Assembly (NCBI GenBank): GCA_030077755.1 | Contig: JAQJZZ010000008.1 | Location: forward strand, 2,976,001-3,040,000 | Reading direction: 5' to 3' | DNA: 64,000 nucleotides | Origin: Filosporella fistucella | Taxonomy: Eukaryota; Ascomycota; Leotiomycetes; Helotiales | Shown: one piece after another, positions 46,660 to 59,354 of the stretch | Position numbering within the stretch: position 1 is the first letter of the stretch | Layout: the number at the start of each line of letters is the position of its first letter | The notes under the pieces: generated by a model | The model's database searches: none | What the model was told of the DNA's origin: nothing | The model's input: the letters and a program-made list of their open reading frames with translations, nothing else | Made by a program: the position numbers and the translations under genes

Positions 46660-46726
46660 CTGTTTCCCCTCGTCATATTCCCATGAAATATTCCTAATCG
46701 TTTGTCCTCTCCTCCCTATCTTCAAA

Positions 46727-49044
46727 ATGGCGAGAATATTCAAGTCGCCTCTGGCGCTCTTGACTATTTGCATGTCAATTGCCAATGCAGCGACCAATTC
46801 GTCGAAGTTCACACCTGAAGCTATGCTAGGTGCCCCACGAAGAGGAACTGCATTGCCCAATTCTGAGGGTACCTTGGCTCTGTATACAACATCTACGCAT
46901 AGCTTCAAGACACATAAAAAATCTTATGGACTTTGGGTGATGGACCTTTCGAATGGCTCATCATGGCTGTTCAGCAACTCAAGCGCTGTGAGCGAGGCAC
47001 AATGGTTGGGCGATGGAAACACAATTCTTTGGGCGGTTTCTGAAGACGACGGATCTACTAGCATCGTTGTTGGCGATGCGAAAACTCCTGGTGCTGCGTA
47101 AGCTATATCATTTTCAATCAAGTACTTGACCAGTAACTAATTCCACTAGACCAACACCCGCAGGATCAATTCCTGGCCCCATCAGCGGGATCAAATTGAC
47201 CGAAATCGGAAATGGTACCTGGGGAATGGCATTTTCTGGTTCAGCTTCACCGAATGGATCTCTCTATAACTCAGCCCTCGCCGAGACGCCAGTTTCGACA
47301 GGTCGAATGTATACTTCTCTCTTCGTCAGACATTGGGATACGTACATTACACCTGAGCGGAACAGTGTATGGTATGCTGCGTTGTCGAGCAAGACCACCA
47401 ATGGAACTGCTGGTTATTCAATCAGTGAGCCTATCAACGCGCTGAATGGAACTGGACTTGAATCCCCGGTACCTCCCTTTGGCGGAACGGACAAGTGAGT
47501 AAAATTTGCACAATTCCTTGAAAACACGACTGACACCTGCCAGTTATGACATCTCATCGTACGGCCTTACCTTCATTGCCAAGGATCCCACTCTCAATGC
47601 AGCCAACACCACCAAATCAGATGTGTACTATGTTCCGTTATCGACATTCACTGAAGCTGCACCGAAGCCCAAAATTGTTGGAACACCGAACCAGATCGAG
47701 GGTGCGTCGTCAGCAGTCGTTTTTTCTCCATGCAGTCCAGCTATTGCATTTGGTCGGCAAAAGGGCATCTCCTATGAAAGTGACAAGAATCGCCTGTTTG
47801 TGGTCTCGGATGTCACCAAGGATCTCACAGCTGCTGAGTTCTATGAGACTGACGATGGGCTTGGAGGTTGGGACCGTTCTGTAGCGGCTATCTTCTGGAG
47901 CAAAGATGGAAAGACCCTCTACGTCGAGGCTGAAGACTTCGCACGTGTTCGTCTCTTCACCATCCCCGCTGATTCATCAACGACTGAGGATCCAAAACTT
48001 GTCTTCAAGAATGGCGGAGTGTCGGATGTCAGGTGGCTCGGTGAGAATAAGCTTCTCGTTTCTGGGTCGTCATTCTTGGACAACTCTCTTTACTTCTCTG
48101 TCGACCCTGTTGCAGCAGCTGCTACCAATGCCACTGACGGGATTACTCTCATCTCTGCCAACCTCAAGAACGGAACCCTTTATGGCTTGTCTCAATCTCA
48201 AGTCTCGGAGGTCTTCTACAAGGGTGAAGGCGACTACCAAGTCCATGCTTGGATTATCAAACCTTCTTTCTTCAAGGAGAACGAGACCTACCCCCTGGCA
48301 TTCTACATTCACGGTGGTCCACAAGGAGCCACGGAAGAGGTCTGGTCAACTCGTTGGAACATGATGGTCTATGCCGAACAAGGCTACGTCGTCGTAGCAT
48401 TCAACCCAACTGGCTCTACTGGATTCGGTCAATCACTCACAGATGGTATTCAAAACCAATGGGGAGGTCGTCCATATAACGACCTCGTCCTTGGCTGGGA
48501 ATACATTGAGAAAAACCTCCCTTACGTCGACACCAACCGTGCGATGGCTCTCGGTGCATCTTACGGCGGCTACATGATCAACTGGATCCAAGGACACCCT
48601 CTCGGCCGAAAATTCAAAGCTCTTTTCTGCCACGACGGCGTCTTCTCTACTCTTTCCCAATATAGCTCTGAAGAGCTCTGGTTCCCAGAACACGATTTCA
48701 ACGGCACCCTCTCCGAAAACTGGGATAATTACGCACGCTGGAATCCAGCAAACCATACCGATGCATGGGCAACCCCCGAACTAATTGTCCATAACGAACT
48801 AGACTACCGTCTCCCTATATCAGAAGGTCTTTCCGCTTTCAATGTGTTGCAAACGAGAGGTGTACCGAGTAAACTTCTCAGTTTCCCGGATGAGAATCAT
48901 TGGGTTTTGAAAGCGGAGAATAGTCTGGTGTGGCATAAGACTGTATTGGATTGGTTGAATGGATATGTTGGGTTGCCGAAGTACAGTCAGCCTGGGGATG
49001 CAGGTTTCAGAGCTACATTGATGAATGGACCGTGGGTTTATTAG
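46727..49044 (+). CDS. dpp5: Secreted dipeptidyl-peptidase 5 (S9C family)
   Basis: Serine exopeptidase that releases dipeptides from peptides outside the cell. Exons 46727-47097, 47150-47494 and 47544-49044 give 738 residues. A signal peptide is clear (SPLALLTICMSIANA). The N-terminal ~450 residues form the propeller-type region with many N-glycosylation sequons (NSS, NGS, NGT). The alpha/beta-hydrolase part has HGGPQG, the nucleophile in GASYGGY (Ser578), acid Asp659 in ELDYRL and base His691 in DENHW, in the expected S9 order and spacing. The start has a CAAAATGG context. Length is close to Aspergillus DppV. It stands alone between gene-poor flanks; its role is likely nutritional proteolysis. 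Confidence 0.95.
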
Positions 49045-49544
49045 AGTGTGGTTATTGGGCAGAGGAGGGACGAAAATGATTAATGAAAAGTATTGAGTAA
49101 TGAATATTATTAAATCAACGAGTTTTCGAAATGGATTTGCTGATGTGGAGTGAGCTACGCTGACTTCAGACTTGAAAATTGAAGTTCAATTGAGGTTCAA
49201 TTGAAATTCAAAAACATGAAGTCACTATGCTCACCATTCATCTCCTCTTCATCTTCCACCTTATTCACTCTTCCCCATCACCCCTCCTTCCTCCTTTCTC
49301 ACTCCAATATTCCTTCCCTCCCTCCTCCTATCAATCATCTCCTAGTATATAAACCTGCACACCATTTCATATGTGCTTTCCGCCTGTATGGGTGGACCCA
49401 GTTGGTGGCGACCAACATCAAGGCTACAATTTTTCTATACTATTATGGGAGGTGTTGTTGAGAAGGTGGTGCGAGAGGGAGGTATATGGTGCGGAGGTCT
49501 AGGAGCGGTAGAAGATGAGGATGGGGAACTTGAGGGATTGAAGT

Positions 49545-49620
49545 GTGGAAGAATTATTGTCAAGGGGAGATATTGTCGGCAAGTGGAGGAATTGTCGTCA
49601 AGTAGAAGAGCTGTCATCAT
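49545..49620. repeat. 19-bp tandem repeat, four degenerate copies
   Basis: Units start at 49545, 49564, 49583 and 49602. The shared pattern is GTGGAGGAATTGTCGTCAA (third copy); the first differs at four positions, the second and fourth at more. Unit length stays exactly 19 bp, so the array arose by slippage and then diverged. Confidence 0.7.
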
Positions 49621-49924
49621 TTTTCTTACTGTCGTCCTCATTCGACAATCATTCTTCAATAATACCATATTCTCTTCTCTTCATGCGCTACTTCTTTTTT
49701 ATTTTCCCTCACAAACCCTTCATTACAAGCCCTCTCTCCCTTCAATCCTCGAGCCTATGACCATGCAGATCCTCGGTTCTCCCCAATACGTTCCCGTCCT
49801 AACATAAGTATTTGAATATGACACGATACTGAGGGGAGAAGTGTGGTTTTATAGACAAGGTTCTTTCCTAAATTGTCGTTCATCTCAAGTGGGAAAGTGA
49901 AAGGAGTTCGAGAATTGTTACTAA

Positions 49925-49942
49925 GGTAAACTCGAGTTTACC
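49925..49942. repeat. 18-bp perfect palindrome
   Basis: GGTAAACTCGAGTTTACC reads identically on both strands. No gene start lies within 1.7 kb, so a regulatory role cannot be assigned. Confidence 0.4.
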
Positions 49943-51688
49943 CGAGCTTGGATTGAGAGAGGGTATAAATTGAATGGTAGGTATTCAATCCAGAATACTC
50001 TACTATTCATTTTCAAGTTTATATGATCCTTTGATCTCGACTTCAATAATCTATCTAGGGCAAGAAGGATATAGAGTGCTTTCCTCTTCCGGGATCTCAA
50101 TAGTATATATAAATGTATACATATACAGATCTATCGCAATAAAAACCACCAGAGATGACTTCGCCATAGTAAGAGTACTGTTGGAGTTTGAAGGTAGTAG
50201 AGGAGGCGTTGGGATGTAATCGTTGATGGTTTCAAGGGATTTAGGGTTTGGTAAGGTCTAGATATTCTCGTCGTCATTCTTTCACCGCCGTCATTTTAAA
50301 TCTCCCTGTTTCCATTTATCTCAGAACTCCCCTTATTCATGATATTGAATCGTAGAAGTGAAGGTTTCTCTAAAAATAATATGGAGTCTATTTAAGTACT
50401 TCTTCCCCGCTTCCCGAATAGGAAAGTGGGGGTAATGCGGGGTAATTCTAAGTTTGGTTTATATTCTTGAGAATTGAAGAGTTGATGACTTCGAAGAGGA
50501 GTAGGAGAGATCAATTGGAAGAGAAGTTCTGTTTCCCTCGAGTAGGTATACTTCGCTCCTTCCAAAGTTATCTCTAGGTTTCTATTGTTATATAAATCAC
50601 CCGTTAGGTTATAATCGAGTTGTATAAGTAGATAAAGACATCCCATCTTCTTACATGTGGGCTTGTATAACACATATCAGAGAGCTCTAGTGAAAGCAGA
50701 TGTATTGGATCGCATTTGTATTACACGGAAATAGGGCTAGAAATACCTTGTAATAGTAAATAAAAATTTCAAGAGTTGACGACAATAGGATTTAAGATTT
50801 GTGACTAGGCTTTAGAAGTTGTTATTTGGCGTTTAAATAAGAATTTGATGAATAGGAATAGACGAGCGACAATGAAGAAAAGTTGACAACGGTAGGATAC
50901 TTGACGAAAGCAGGAAAATTGATAGTAGTGTCTTACCTCGGGGTTCAAGAAGTATGCTCTTTCTATTCTGAGCAGACCCCTTGCAACAAGCTAAACATTT
51001 CAAGCAAATATGTGCAAAGTCCTTCGATGTCTTTGGATCGACGACTCCCAATACCGCAGAATTTGCTATCAGTATTTTCTACTTCTCTTAACTTTTCTAC
51101 TAGGGACGGGAACTTTCACAGTTTACGGAGTATATTTCCACAAGGTAGGAAGGTTTAAGAGTAGGAAAATCGCGATTGATCTTCCAACACACCGATCTAT
51201 CTTATTTCCAGTTTCGCGTGGTCTTTGGCAGGCTCATGACTAGGTAGGGACGATTCAGAGGATGGACTTGATGGCTGTAGGTAATCTGTTTGCGGAAGAC
51301 TGTTCAGGTCAGTATCTGGAATTCGAGGACAATAAGAAAGTTGTCACTGTCAGAAACCTATTTGAGAGAAAACTGGCTGTCGAGATCTATTTCGGTCGTC
51401 CGAACTGTAGCTTCAATTCCTGTTTGAAAACATTTCTCCATATCGACAGTTGGTAAAACCCCTCGGAATTAGGCGGCAGATTCACATTGTCTTATTGTCC
51501 CAAATGCATTTGTGGTTTGATGTGATGTTGAAGTTTCTGGCGCGATGCGGACGATGGAGAGACGCGACAAGACTAGTCTCAATTCGGGTGGCATGTTTCC
51601 TTGAACCACGTCTCCAAACTTCAGAACACTCCAACAACCAGCATACATATTGAATCCTTTTTTGATTTTATGAACAGCAGATATATAA

Positions 51689-53491
51689 CTATGCAGTACT
51701 CTCAACAGCAGCAACTTTGACTTCAGCCAACTTCTCACTTGCTCCACCCACAACACCATTTACAGCTTCCTTCACACCCTCAACGACCCCGTTCACCTTC
51801 TCCTCCACCTTCGGTCGTCTGTCAATGTTGATATTTCCATGCTCGTCCCCATACTTGGCCTTCAATACATCGTACCTGAAGCTTGCGGCAGGATGTCCTT
51901 CTGGAGCTAGTGGCTTTCCTGGAGTGTTGAGCAAGTTCTCTCTGTAGGTTCCACCTGGGACTGTATAATCATCCCACATCAAGCCACGCTTTTGTAGCAC
52001 TGGGACAAGAAGCTCGACGAGATCTTCGTACGATTCAGGATTCGAAACGTCTATTGAGCTCATATTAGTAGAAATCGGTAAGTGGAAGGAGCCCGACTTA
52101 CAGGCAATGTTGAAACCATCTATATCAGCATTGTTGACCCAATCTTCCATAACATCTGCGACCATCTCAGGAGTTCCCACAGGCATAGGACCGAAACCAC
52201 AGAAAGCCATCTTCTCTCCCAGGATTCTGGGAGTTACAACTTGGTCTTGATATCTTTTTAATGTGTTGATGATAGCATGGATAGCATTGTCTGATTTTCC
52301 AACCGAGTTGACGTTGAAAGGCTCGTCCAAAGGATATGCGCTCAGATCAACATTCAAATATTGACTCAACTTGGCAATGCCACCCCTCCAATCTGCCGCA
52401 GCTCTGTACTTTTCGTACTTGGCTTGAGCCTCCTCAAGAGTTCGTCCCAAAACGGGTGTCATTTGAGGGAACACTTTGATATGGTTTGGATCACGTCCAT
52501 TCTTAGCAGCATCGGCACGAATCTCTTTTACGTAACCGGCTGTATCTGAGGGCTTGCCACCACCGACGAAGATTGCTTCTGCGTTCAGTGCTGCGAATGC
52601 CTTTCCAGCCTTCGATTGTCCGGCTTGGAAAATAACTGGCGTTCGTTGTGGGGATGGGTGGAGTGGAGCAACTGCTTGCGTTCTGTGATGTTCTCCCTGA
52701 TAATTGATCTGGTGAACTTTCGTATGATCATACGCAATGCCAGTCTCCTTGTTGAACTGCTTTGCTTCATCTTCCCAGGAACCTTCCCATAATCTGCGCG
52801 ACTTGTTAATGGTCCATTCTCATCTCTCCAGCGAGGGGTAAAACCTACGAGTAGCACAATTCCATGACCTCGTGGGCTTTGTCATAGCGCTTGTCATGAG
52901 CAGTAATCTTCTCAAGTCCGTTTGCTTTCGCGCCCGATGTTGAATATGAAGTCACAACATTCCATGCAACTCGACCTTTGGTAATATGGTCCAACGTCGA
53001 ATATGTGCGCGCGATGATAAATGGCTAGAATGAGATCAGGTGAGCTGTTCGTATATCCTCATGGCTGAGCTCACATTTATGTAGCTCGTACTCCCTGTTA
53101 TTCCAAAGCAAACACTCTTCGTTACAGCTGCCATTGCCGACACCAAAACCAACGGATCCAATTGTGCACAATTCGAGCCAGACTTGAATTGTGCTTCAAA
53201 TTGACCAGGAAAGGTATCATCGACACCATAGACATCTGCGAAGAAAATTCCTGTAATTTTCCCCTTCTCTGCCAGCTTTGCTAACCATATGTAATAGTCA
53301 ATTGAATCTTTCTGAATTTGACTGTCACCCTCAAGTCTGTGAATGGGGGATAAGTTCAGCAAAAACCTTTAACAACTTCATTCTTTGGGCTGAAGGGCAC
53401 GAAGTACATACTTCCACATGCCTAGACCCATATGGGCACTGTTACAGGCCATGTCAAAAAAGTTGAGGTGGATTTTCTTATTAGGCGCCAT
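51689..53491 (-). CDS. FMN-dependent monooxygenase, NtaA/SnaA/DszA family
   Basis: Luciferase-like flavin monooxygenase that uses externally supplied FMNH2 to oxidise C-N or C-S bonds in small molecules. Five exons (53491-53412, 53336-53075, 53024-52849, 52793-52102, 52050-51689) give 523 residues. Landmarks in order: NFFDMACNSAHMGLGMW, GIFFADVYGV, LVLVSAMAAVTKSVCFGIT, ARTYSTLDHITKGRVAWNVV with TSYSTSGAKANG, LWEGSW, HPSPQRTPVIFQAGQSKAG, then GTPEMVADVMEDWV and the late LLVPVLQKRGLMWDDY with TFRENLL-like end. The C-terminal ~50 residues (ending KVAAVESTA) form a Val/Lys/Glu helix beyond the usual family end. It is divergent from the Zn2Cys6 gene at 54345, a common arrangement for a regulator and its target. 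Substrate unknown. Confidence 0.93.
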
Positions 53492-54344
53492 TTTGACGGG
53501 TCTGTGAGCTTCGCAATCAAGAATGAATGAGGACGAAAAACTGGATGATGATGGGAAGAGACTGAAGTTTCTTCGTACTTATAGTATCGATTGTCGTCCT
53601 GCACTTGCAAGGAGACCTCATTGCTAACAGAATGTTGCACATCAGGATCAGTGGAGTACATCCGCATATCGGGTCGCATTCGAAAGATGGGATGACTTGA
53701 CTATCTCCAGCGGTAAAAATCATCTCGAGTTCCCCTCATGTGTCGATAAGTTGCTGTTGCTGATTGTTCCCAACCATCAATCGACCCGAATATGGATGGG
53801 CACCATTTTCCGCAGAGCGGGAGACACTCCCGACCTTTGGATCCAGCAGCTATATGCCCCCATGGCCAAAAGTGGGATGCCAAGCGTTAACACCGAGTTG
53901 CTGAGATAAGGTTGAGAAGCACGGATCTGTTGGATAGTGGCATTGTCCTCAATCTCAGATGAGATCTGAGCTTTAAAAGCTGGATTTTGACTGCATGACC
54001 ATACCTGGACCCGGGAACAGTTTTGTGTGCGTCTTTCGATCGAAATCTCAGTTTCCCATCATCAGGACGGACTTCGCATCTCCAATCATAGCTGTGACAG
54101 ATTTAGATCAAAAGTGGATCATGTCGAAACAGCAGAAAGCCAATGTGGCGCTGAGAAGCGGCGACGCTAATAGATAAGATCTATCGAGATAGGAAGGGAA
54201 GCTTTCGGGTTACCGCACATAGTGAGTGTAGCAGAGGCTGTTTCCCTCTTCGCAATGTAATCATATCATACGATTTCAAGCTGGGAGAGAGATACCCTGT
54301 ACAAGACATAGGCATCAATAATCAAATCGCTGCACTTTTATGCA
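53492..54344. promoter_or_regulatory. Shared divergent promoter, monooxygenase / Zn2Cys6 regulator
   Basis: 853 bp between divergent start codons. Zn2Cys6 proteins usually bind CGG triplets; I did not find a clear CGG-Nx-CCG pair by eye. Frames at 53697-53909 and 53995-54177 show no domain and are not called. Confidence 0.45.
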
Positions 54345-56859
54345 ATGGAGGGGGAGGAACTTACTAGCCCCAATGCTCACACTGTCTCGAGTCAAGGGGA
54401 GCAAGACACGCAGCCACCCCGCATCTCCAAACCCGCACGGCGATCCAGAGTATCTCTTGCTTGCCAGCGATGTAAGCATCGTAAACAAAAGGTATGAACA
54501 TTGTCACTCACGAACTTATTACTGACTCCAAAAGTGCAACGGAGATCAACCGTCTTGTGCGAGATGCCTCAAATTGAGAGTAGACTGCCACTACGTGACG
54601 CCTAGTTATCCTCAAGCTGGTCAGGCAAAACTTTACATCAAAGCCCTCGAGGATCGTGTTGCAGAGTTGGAGACGTTATGCACTAAAACCGGAAACTTTG
54701 CTGCATCTAATGACCATTGGCTGGAGACCCCGATCATTGCGGATGAGCCCAGCGAATCTGATGAAGTCGAAGATATCCAGCCTTTACTCAATGCTGTACG
54801 AGATTTGAGTTTAGATGTGGCGGGGAGTTATGTGGGGGGAGCTTCCACGATCACCTTGGGTCGTGCACTAGAAAGTGCTTTGAAAGGAAAAATAGAACTC
54901 CTACTTCCTTTTCAGAAAGAACCTGAGAGCAGAAGGAGGCAAGAGAGTTGTACCAGTGAGACCAGTGGGATGGGAAAAAACAGCTTCCAGTTCATTGACG
55001 ATGTCACCGCCGATCGAATGGTACATGCATATTTAAACCACCTGTGTACTAATTTTCCTATCGTGTATTCTTTTGAAGTGTGGGATCTGAATAAGAGAAG
55101 AGGCCACCTGAATGATGTCTATGAAGAAAGCATTCTGAATTTAATATATGGGCTTGGTGCTCACTTTCTAGAAAAGGTGTGTGCCCTCTTGACAGTATTA
55201 TGATGCGATTGATAGCACAAATAGCTGTTGCTATGTGATCAAAAGTTGACTGAGATAGACTGGCGACTCAATAGGCCCTTACGATTCAGATGGTCATTAC
55301 AATCTAGCTATAGAGCAACGTGAGGTAATATTGCGCCTCGGAGATACACGATCTCTCACGTATCTCCTATTATTAGCTCAGTATTGTGTCCGAATGCCAA
55401 GAGATCCAGGCGGTTGGTGAGAAATTTGGGGTTCCCTCAATTGAGTATAACTAATGACAGCTCAGGACATTCTTCGGGCTTGCTATGAAGATGTGTATCG
55501 AGTTAGGACTTCATCGAAAGCGAAGGTCATCGAAAGTTTCCCTCCAGTCCGAACTGAACAAACGTCTGTTCTGGTCTTGTTACTCTTGGGATCGTGAACT
55601 TGCGATAGCCATGGGACGCCCCCCTAGCATTTCGGATCATGATATCGACGTAGATGTGAGTAACACATCCATCAGCCCTTTCTTGGGTGGTGTATCCTAA
55701 TTTGCCTCCAGCTACCTCTCGATGTCGATGAAGCAAATCAAGATACCGAAGTCTTACGTAAAGAGGCAGCAGAGAAGCGCACTCAGCCAAAATATCCACA
55801 AACTACCATGACATGTTTCATCCACTTGCTGAAACTCAAAAGGATCGAGTCAGAAATACAACATAAAGTCTACCGGGTTGACAGTGCAAAATCTTCGAAG
55901 ACGATTTACAAGATGACCGACATGTTTCTATGGAGACTGACTGCCTGGAGAGATGCCATTCCTCCTCAAAGCAGTCAATGGGACATGACAGACAGGCAGA
56001 ATTTCAAGAGCGACATATATCGCGGGTATGACAACTATGTGCGTTGCTGGACTCCATTCCCACTTCTTTTGTGGGTTATCCAGTGACTAATTTTGGTATA
56101 GATGGCCTCTTATCATAAAGCTGTTCGTGTCCTGCTCCAACCTCGATTGTACGAGAAGGTGATAAACCCGCGTTACCTGGAGCTCTGTGAGGAAGCATGC
56201 AGAGGAGTCTGCGAAGTTTACAAGCGACTACATTATCGGATACCATTAGTTTTCTCGTCTGTATCTTTGCAGACTGTATTTCTTGCAGGTGAACTGATCA
56301 TCCTACTATCTTCTTCCACATTCTTGTACGCTTTACTTACATGTCGCTTGTAGGTTTAACACTTGTTTATTGTATGTGGCACGACACTTCAAATCGCAAT
56401 AGCTTCAGGACTTTTGGAGCGCTCTCGGACTGCAGCATAATATTGTACGTGATGACAGAGCGCTGGCCAGCCAGCCGAAAATATCGCGACCTTTTTGAAG
56501 CAGTCAAGAAATCGGTCTTGGACGCCATCGGCGAAGGAAAGCATAATCCAAGGACGGTTGTAACCTCAATGAAGGAGGATATGCATGCCTCCATCCAAAG
56601 TCTGCAAGTCGACCCTATCACAGAGACAATTCCGGATGATTTGGAACAGATGATCAGCGATATGACCGGCGAGCAGGTTTCGTTCTGGGACAGTATGGAG
56701 ATGACGGGTTTGGGTGAGACGGGAACGCTCATGCCGCCTGTACATGAAAATCCCCAAATGTTCGGTCTCGGTGCTGACTGGGAGGCTACGGATCGCAATT
56801 TTTGGTTCCAGCAAGCTGGCAATATAGACGAGCAGGGTGCTGATCATGTCGTCTCATAA
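54345..56859 (+). CDS. Zn2Cys6 transcription factor with fungal_trans domain
   Basis: Nuclear DNA-binding regulator. Seven exons (54345-54491, 54535-55176, 55259-55416, 55466-55655, 55712-56038, 56102-56288, 56354-56859) stay in frame for 718 residues. The binuclear cluster spans residues about 40-67: CQRCKHRKQK, then after intron 1 CNGDQPSCARCLKLRVDC, giving the six cysteines in the standard spacing. A short coiled-coil linker follows (IKALEDRVAELETLC). The middle-homology domain covers about residues 205-480, with MKMCIELGLHRKRRS and FWSCYSWDRELAIAMGRPPS as typical markers. An acidic C-terminal part could activate transcription. Position beside a monooxygenase, a permease and a reductase suggests a pathway-specific regulator. 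Confidence 0.93.
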
Positions 56860-57500
56860 TATTGAGATGTCAAGACAAATGAATACACTAAATTTCAACA
56901 TCAGATACACGTCCCATCTTCGTTGGATTCTATCTAAAGAACAAATCCAAATGCAAGCTCAGCCAGACACCCTTAGAGCGATGGCACCCAGTTACTGTGT
57001 ACCGCGAGAAGAAGAATACCGTACAACACTCATTACTTGGTATTGTCGATTCCGGCCATGGGTGTGGGTCTAGATAAGCGTAGCTCACAAAGTGGAGTAG
57101 TTTGGCTTGACCCCCCCATTTTTGAAGCCACCATCTTTATTGTCGGGTCGCCCTCCCGCCCTTCGTTCGCCAGCTTTTTCACATGGCCACAGGGGAGAGT
57201 TCGGTTGTCACATTGGTCTGTGCAAGGTCAACGACATCTCTGCGGCTGACACTCCCTTCTCTGGGACTTAGAGATCCATAGACGATAACCCCATTCTACT
57301 TCTGGGTTCTTAGCTTGGCATTTGGACCAGGCTCTCTTCCAGGTCAAGATGAAGCTTGATAAGCTGATAGCAGTATATTGAAGAGGCGTATATTGGAAAT
57401 ATACTTATAGCCGTACAACTGCTCGTCAGGAATTAGAGATCCTCAGAATCCTGAACTCTATTACCCATTGTAGTTCCGAGTATTCCCAGTTTCTACGAAA
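56860..57500. promoter_or_regulatory. Intergenic, promoter of the NCS1 permease gene
   Basis: 641 bp with the regulator's 3' UTR and the permease promoter. It includes paired GATA motifs (57357-57370). The plus-strand frames at 56837-57249 have no domain. Confidence 0.45.
57357..57370 (+). promoter_or_regulatory. Paired GATA motifs (HGATAR)
   Basis: TGATAAG and TGATAG lie 8 bp apart about 135 bp before the permease start; a further CGATAA lies near 57282. Clustered HGATAR sites are the known targets of AreA/NIT2, which activates nitrogen-source uptake genes. The link is inferred from motif and gene type. Confidence 0.45.
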
Positions 57501-59354
57501 ATGTCGAAGTTTATGAAATGGGCAGAGCTCCCAGCCAGAGAAGACATCTACCAAGATAAAGGAACTACGAAATGGGGAAATCACGATTTGTACCCTATCG
57601 TGCCATCTGAGAGAACTTATGGTAAAGGTGCATACCTTCTCTATTGGGTCACTTGTGGCGCTGGTCTCTCCACCTTCGCCATTGGGAGCTCTTACATTGC
57701 GGTGGGACTTACTCCTGGTGAGGCATGTGGTGCTATTCTCATCGGAGCCTGTATGTCGAGTGCCGTTGCGGTTCTCTGTGGAAAGCCTGGTGCTGAGAAG
57801 AACTTGGGCTATGTAAGTAGTCCGTGATGTGACTATTTGAATTCCAATTGACTCAATTAGACTATGATGGCTCGAGTTTCTTTTGGTCTCCGTGGCATGT
57901 GGCTGCCATTGTTCTTTCAAATCATGAGTAACGTCGTCTTCTTCGGTCTTCAAGCTGTGTATGGAGGACAAGCAATTGGGCTTATGCTCGGCGCGATCTT
58001 CCCTCAATACAAGGATATGGCAAACACCCTCCCTGCTAGGTACTTGACCCCTTTCTAAGTAGAAAAATTTCGTTGACAAGACAATAGTGCCGGAACCACG
58101 ACTAAAGGACTTGTCGGTTTTTTCCTTTATATCATCCTTTACCTTCCAGTGGTGATTTTTATCAAACCCCACAAGCTCGAAAAGTTCATGTGGCCAGCTT
58201 TCATTGGCACTATGGGAACTGTGTTTGGAATAATGGCATGGGCAGTAGCCAAGAATGGCGGATCTCCGGGAGACATGGTCGCACCAGCAATCAAGCTGTC
58301 ATCAGCTGCAAAAGGATTCCGATTTGTGCAGTGTATCAGTAGTGTTGGTGGTACATACAGTGGAGCTGCTGATCGATTCTCCGACTGGACTCGTTTCTCC
58401 AAGAAGAAGAATTCCTATATTCTTGGAGCTGCGACAGCGATGCCTGTTGTAATCACTCTGTGTGCCCTTCTAGGTGTTCTGACGGCCAGTGCCACGAAAG
58501 CTCACTATGGAACAGTCATGTGGCAACCACTGACCATCCTTGAGTTCGTCCAAAAGAATGAGTACACAGCTGGTGGCAGAGCTGCTACCTTTTTTGCTGG
58601 TCTAGCAATCTGGTCTCACCAGGTCTTCGTCAATGTCACGCAAAACAATGTTGGAGCTGGTATGGACCTTGCTGGGATATTCCCGAGATACATTTCTACA
58701 CAGAGAGGAGCGATATTGCTTTGCGTGTTCGGTATCGTTGCCAACCCCTGGCGATTCTTCACCCAGGCATCCGTCTTTCTATCAGTAATCTCCAGTTTCG
58801 CTGGTGAGTTATCATCATCCGAACTTTCAAAGCTCATGCACTGACATTGAATAGTCTTCGCCTCTGTGGTCACTTCAATCCTGGTTCTCGATTATTGGGT
58901 GATTCGCAAACGCGCATGGAAGATCCCAGATTTGTATCAAGGCGGACCAGAATTCATCTACTGGTACTGGAACGGCATAAACCTCCGAGCGTGGTCTGTC
59001 TATATTATCACAGTCATCCCATCTCTTCGTAAGTCTATAATCGCCAAATGCACCTAGAACCGACTAACATTTTTCGCAGCTGGCTTGGTAATGAGTATTA
59101 TAGGGAAGACAAACAGTAACGCTGTCAAGATCTATCAAATCACATACATCTTTGGTCTTACTCTAGGCAGCATTCTTTACTTCACTGTCAACAAGATCTT
59201 CCCTCCCCCTGGGCTGGGTATTGCCGAAGGGTTCGAAGGGCTGGAGGTCACGCATGGCGTTGCCCCATCGATTGAGGGCTCAGAAGGAAGTGCGACGCCT
59301 AGGAAAACACCTCACTTGACTGAGAGCCAGGTGCCTTCTGACTTGAAGGTTTGA
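57501..59354 (+). CDS. NCS1-family permease (uracil/allantoin/purine type)
   Basis: Plasma-membrane proton symporter of the nucleobase:cation-symport-1 family. Exons 57501-57812, 57861-58039, 58088-58803, 58855-59028 and 59080-59354 give 551 residues. The start is in GAAAATGTCG. Twelve hydrophobic segments are expected; seen are GAYLLYWVTCGAGLSTFAIG, FGLRGMWLPLFFQIMSNVVF, IILYLPVVIFI, QNNVGAGMDLAGIFPRYIST (the NxxxAGxDLxxLFPryi signature of the Fcy/Fur family), and NPWRFFTQASVFLSVISSF, followed by DYWVIRKRAWKIPDLYQGG. The C-terminus is a 60-residue Pro/Ser/Glu tail that may be a ubiquitin-trafficking segment. Likely nitrogen-regulated (GATA sites upstream). Substrate is undetermined. Confidence 0.93.

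Larger units (their letters stand above)
43893..46726. other. Long intergenic region with dispersed motif repeats
   Basis: No intact gene is supported in 2.8 kb. Protein-like fragments occur in three frames at 43960-44202 (for example DPNDGSYYSNVYKMPEIK before a stop at 44200-44202) and may be gene remnants. A repeated motif lies at 44653-45352. Frames at 45826-46092 and 46114-46455 have no recognisable domain. The last part is the promoter of the peptidase gene. Confidence 0.4.
49045..51688. other. Long intergenic region, no supported gene
   Basis: 2.6 kb, partly A+T-rich (about 49930-51150). A 19-bp tandem repeat lies at 49545-49620 and an 18-bp palindrome at 49925-49942. The frames at 49373-49807, 50392-50673 and 51469-51759 have no domain and arise from low-complexity or antisense sequence. 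It separates the peptidase gene from the catabolic-type block to its right. Confidence 0.4.

Noticed and set aside
49373..49807. 144-codon open frame
   Set aside because: It is generated in part by the 19-bp tandem repeat and CT-rich sequence; the repeat is unlikely to be coding.
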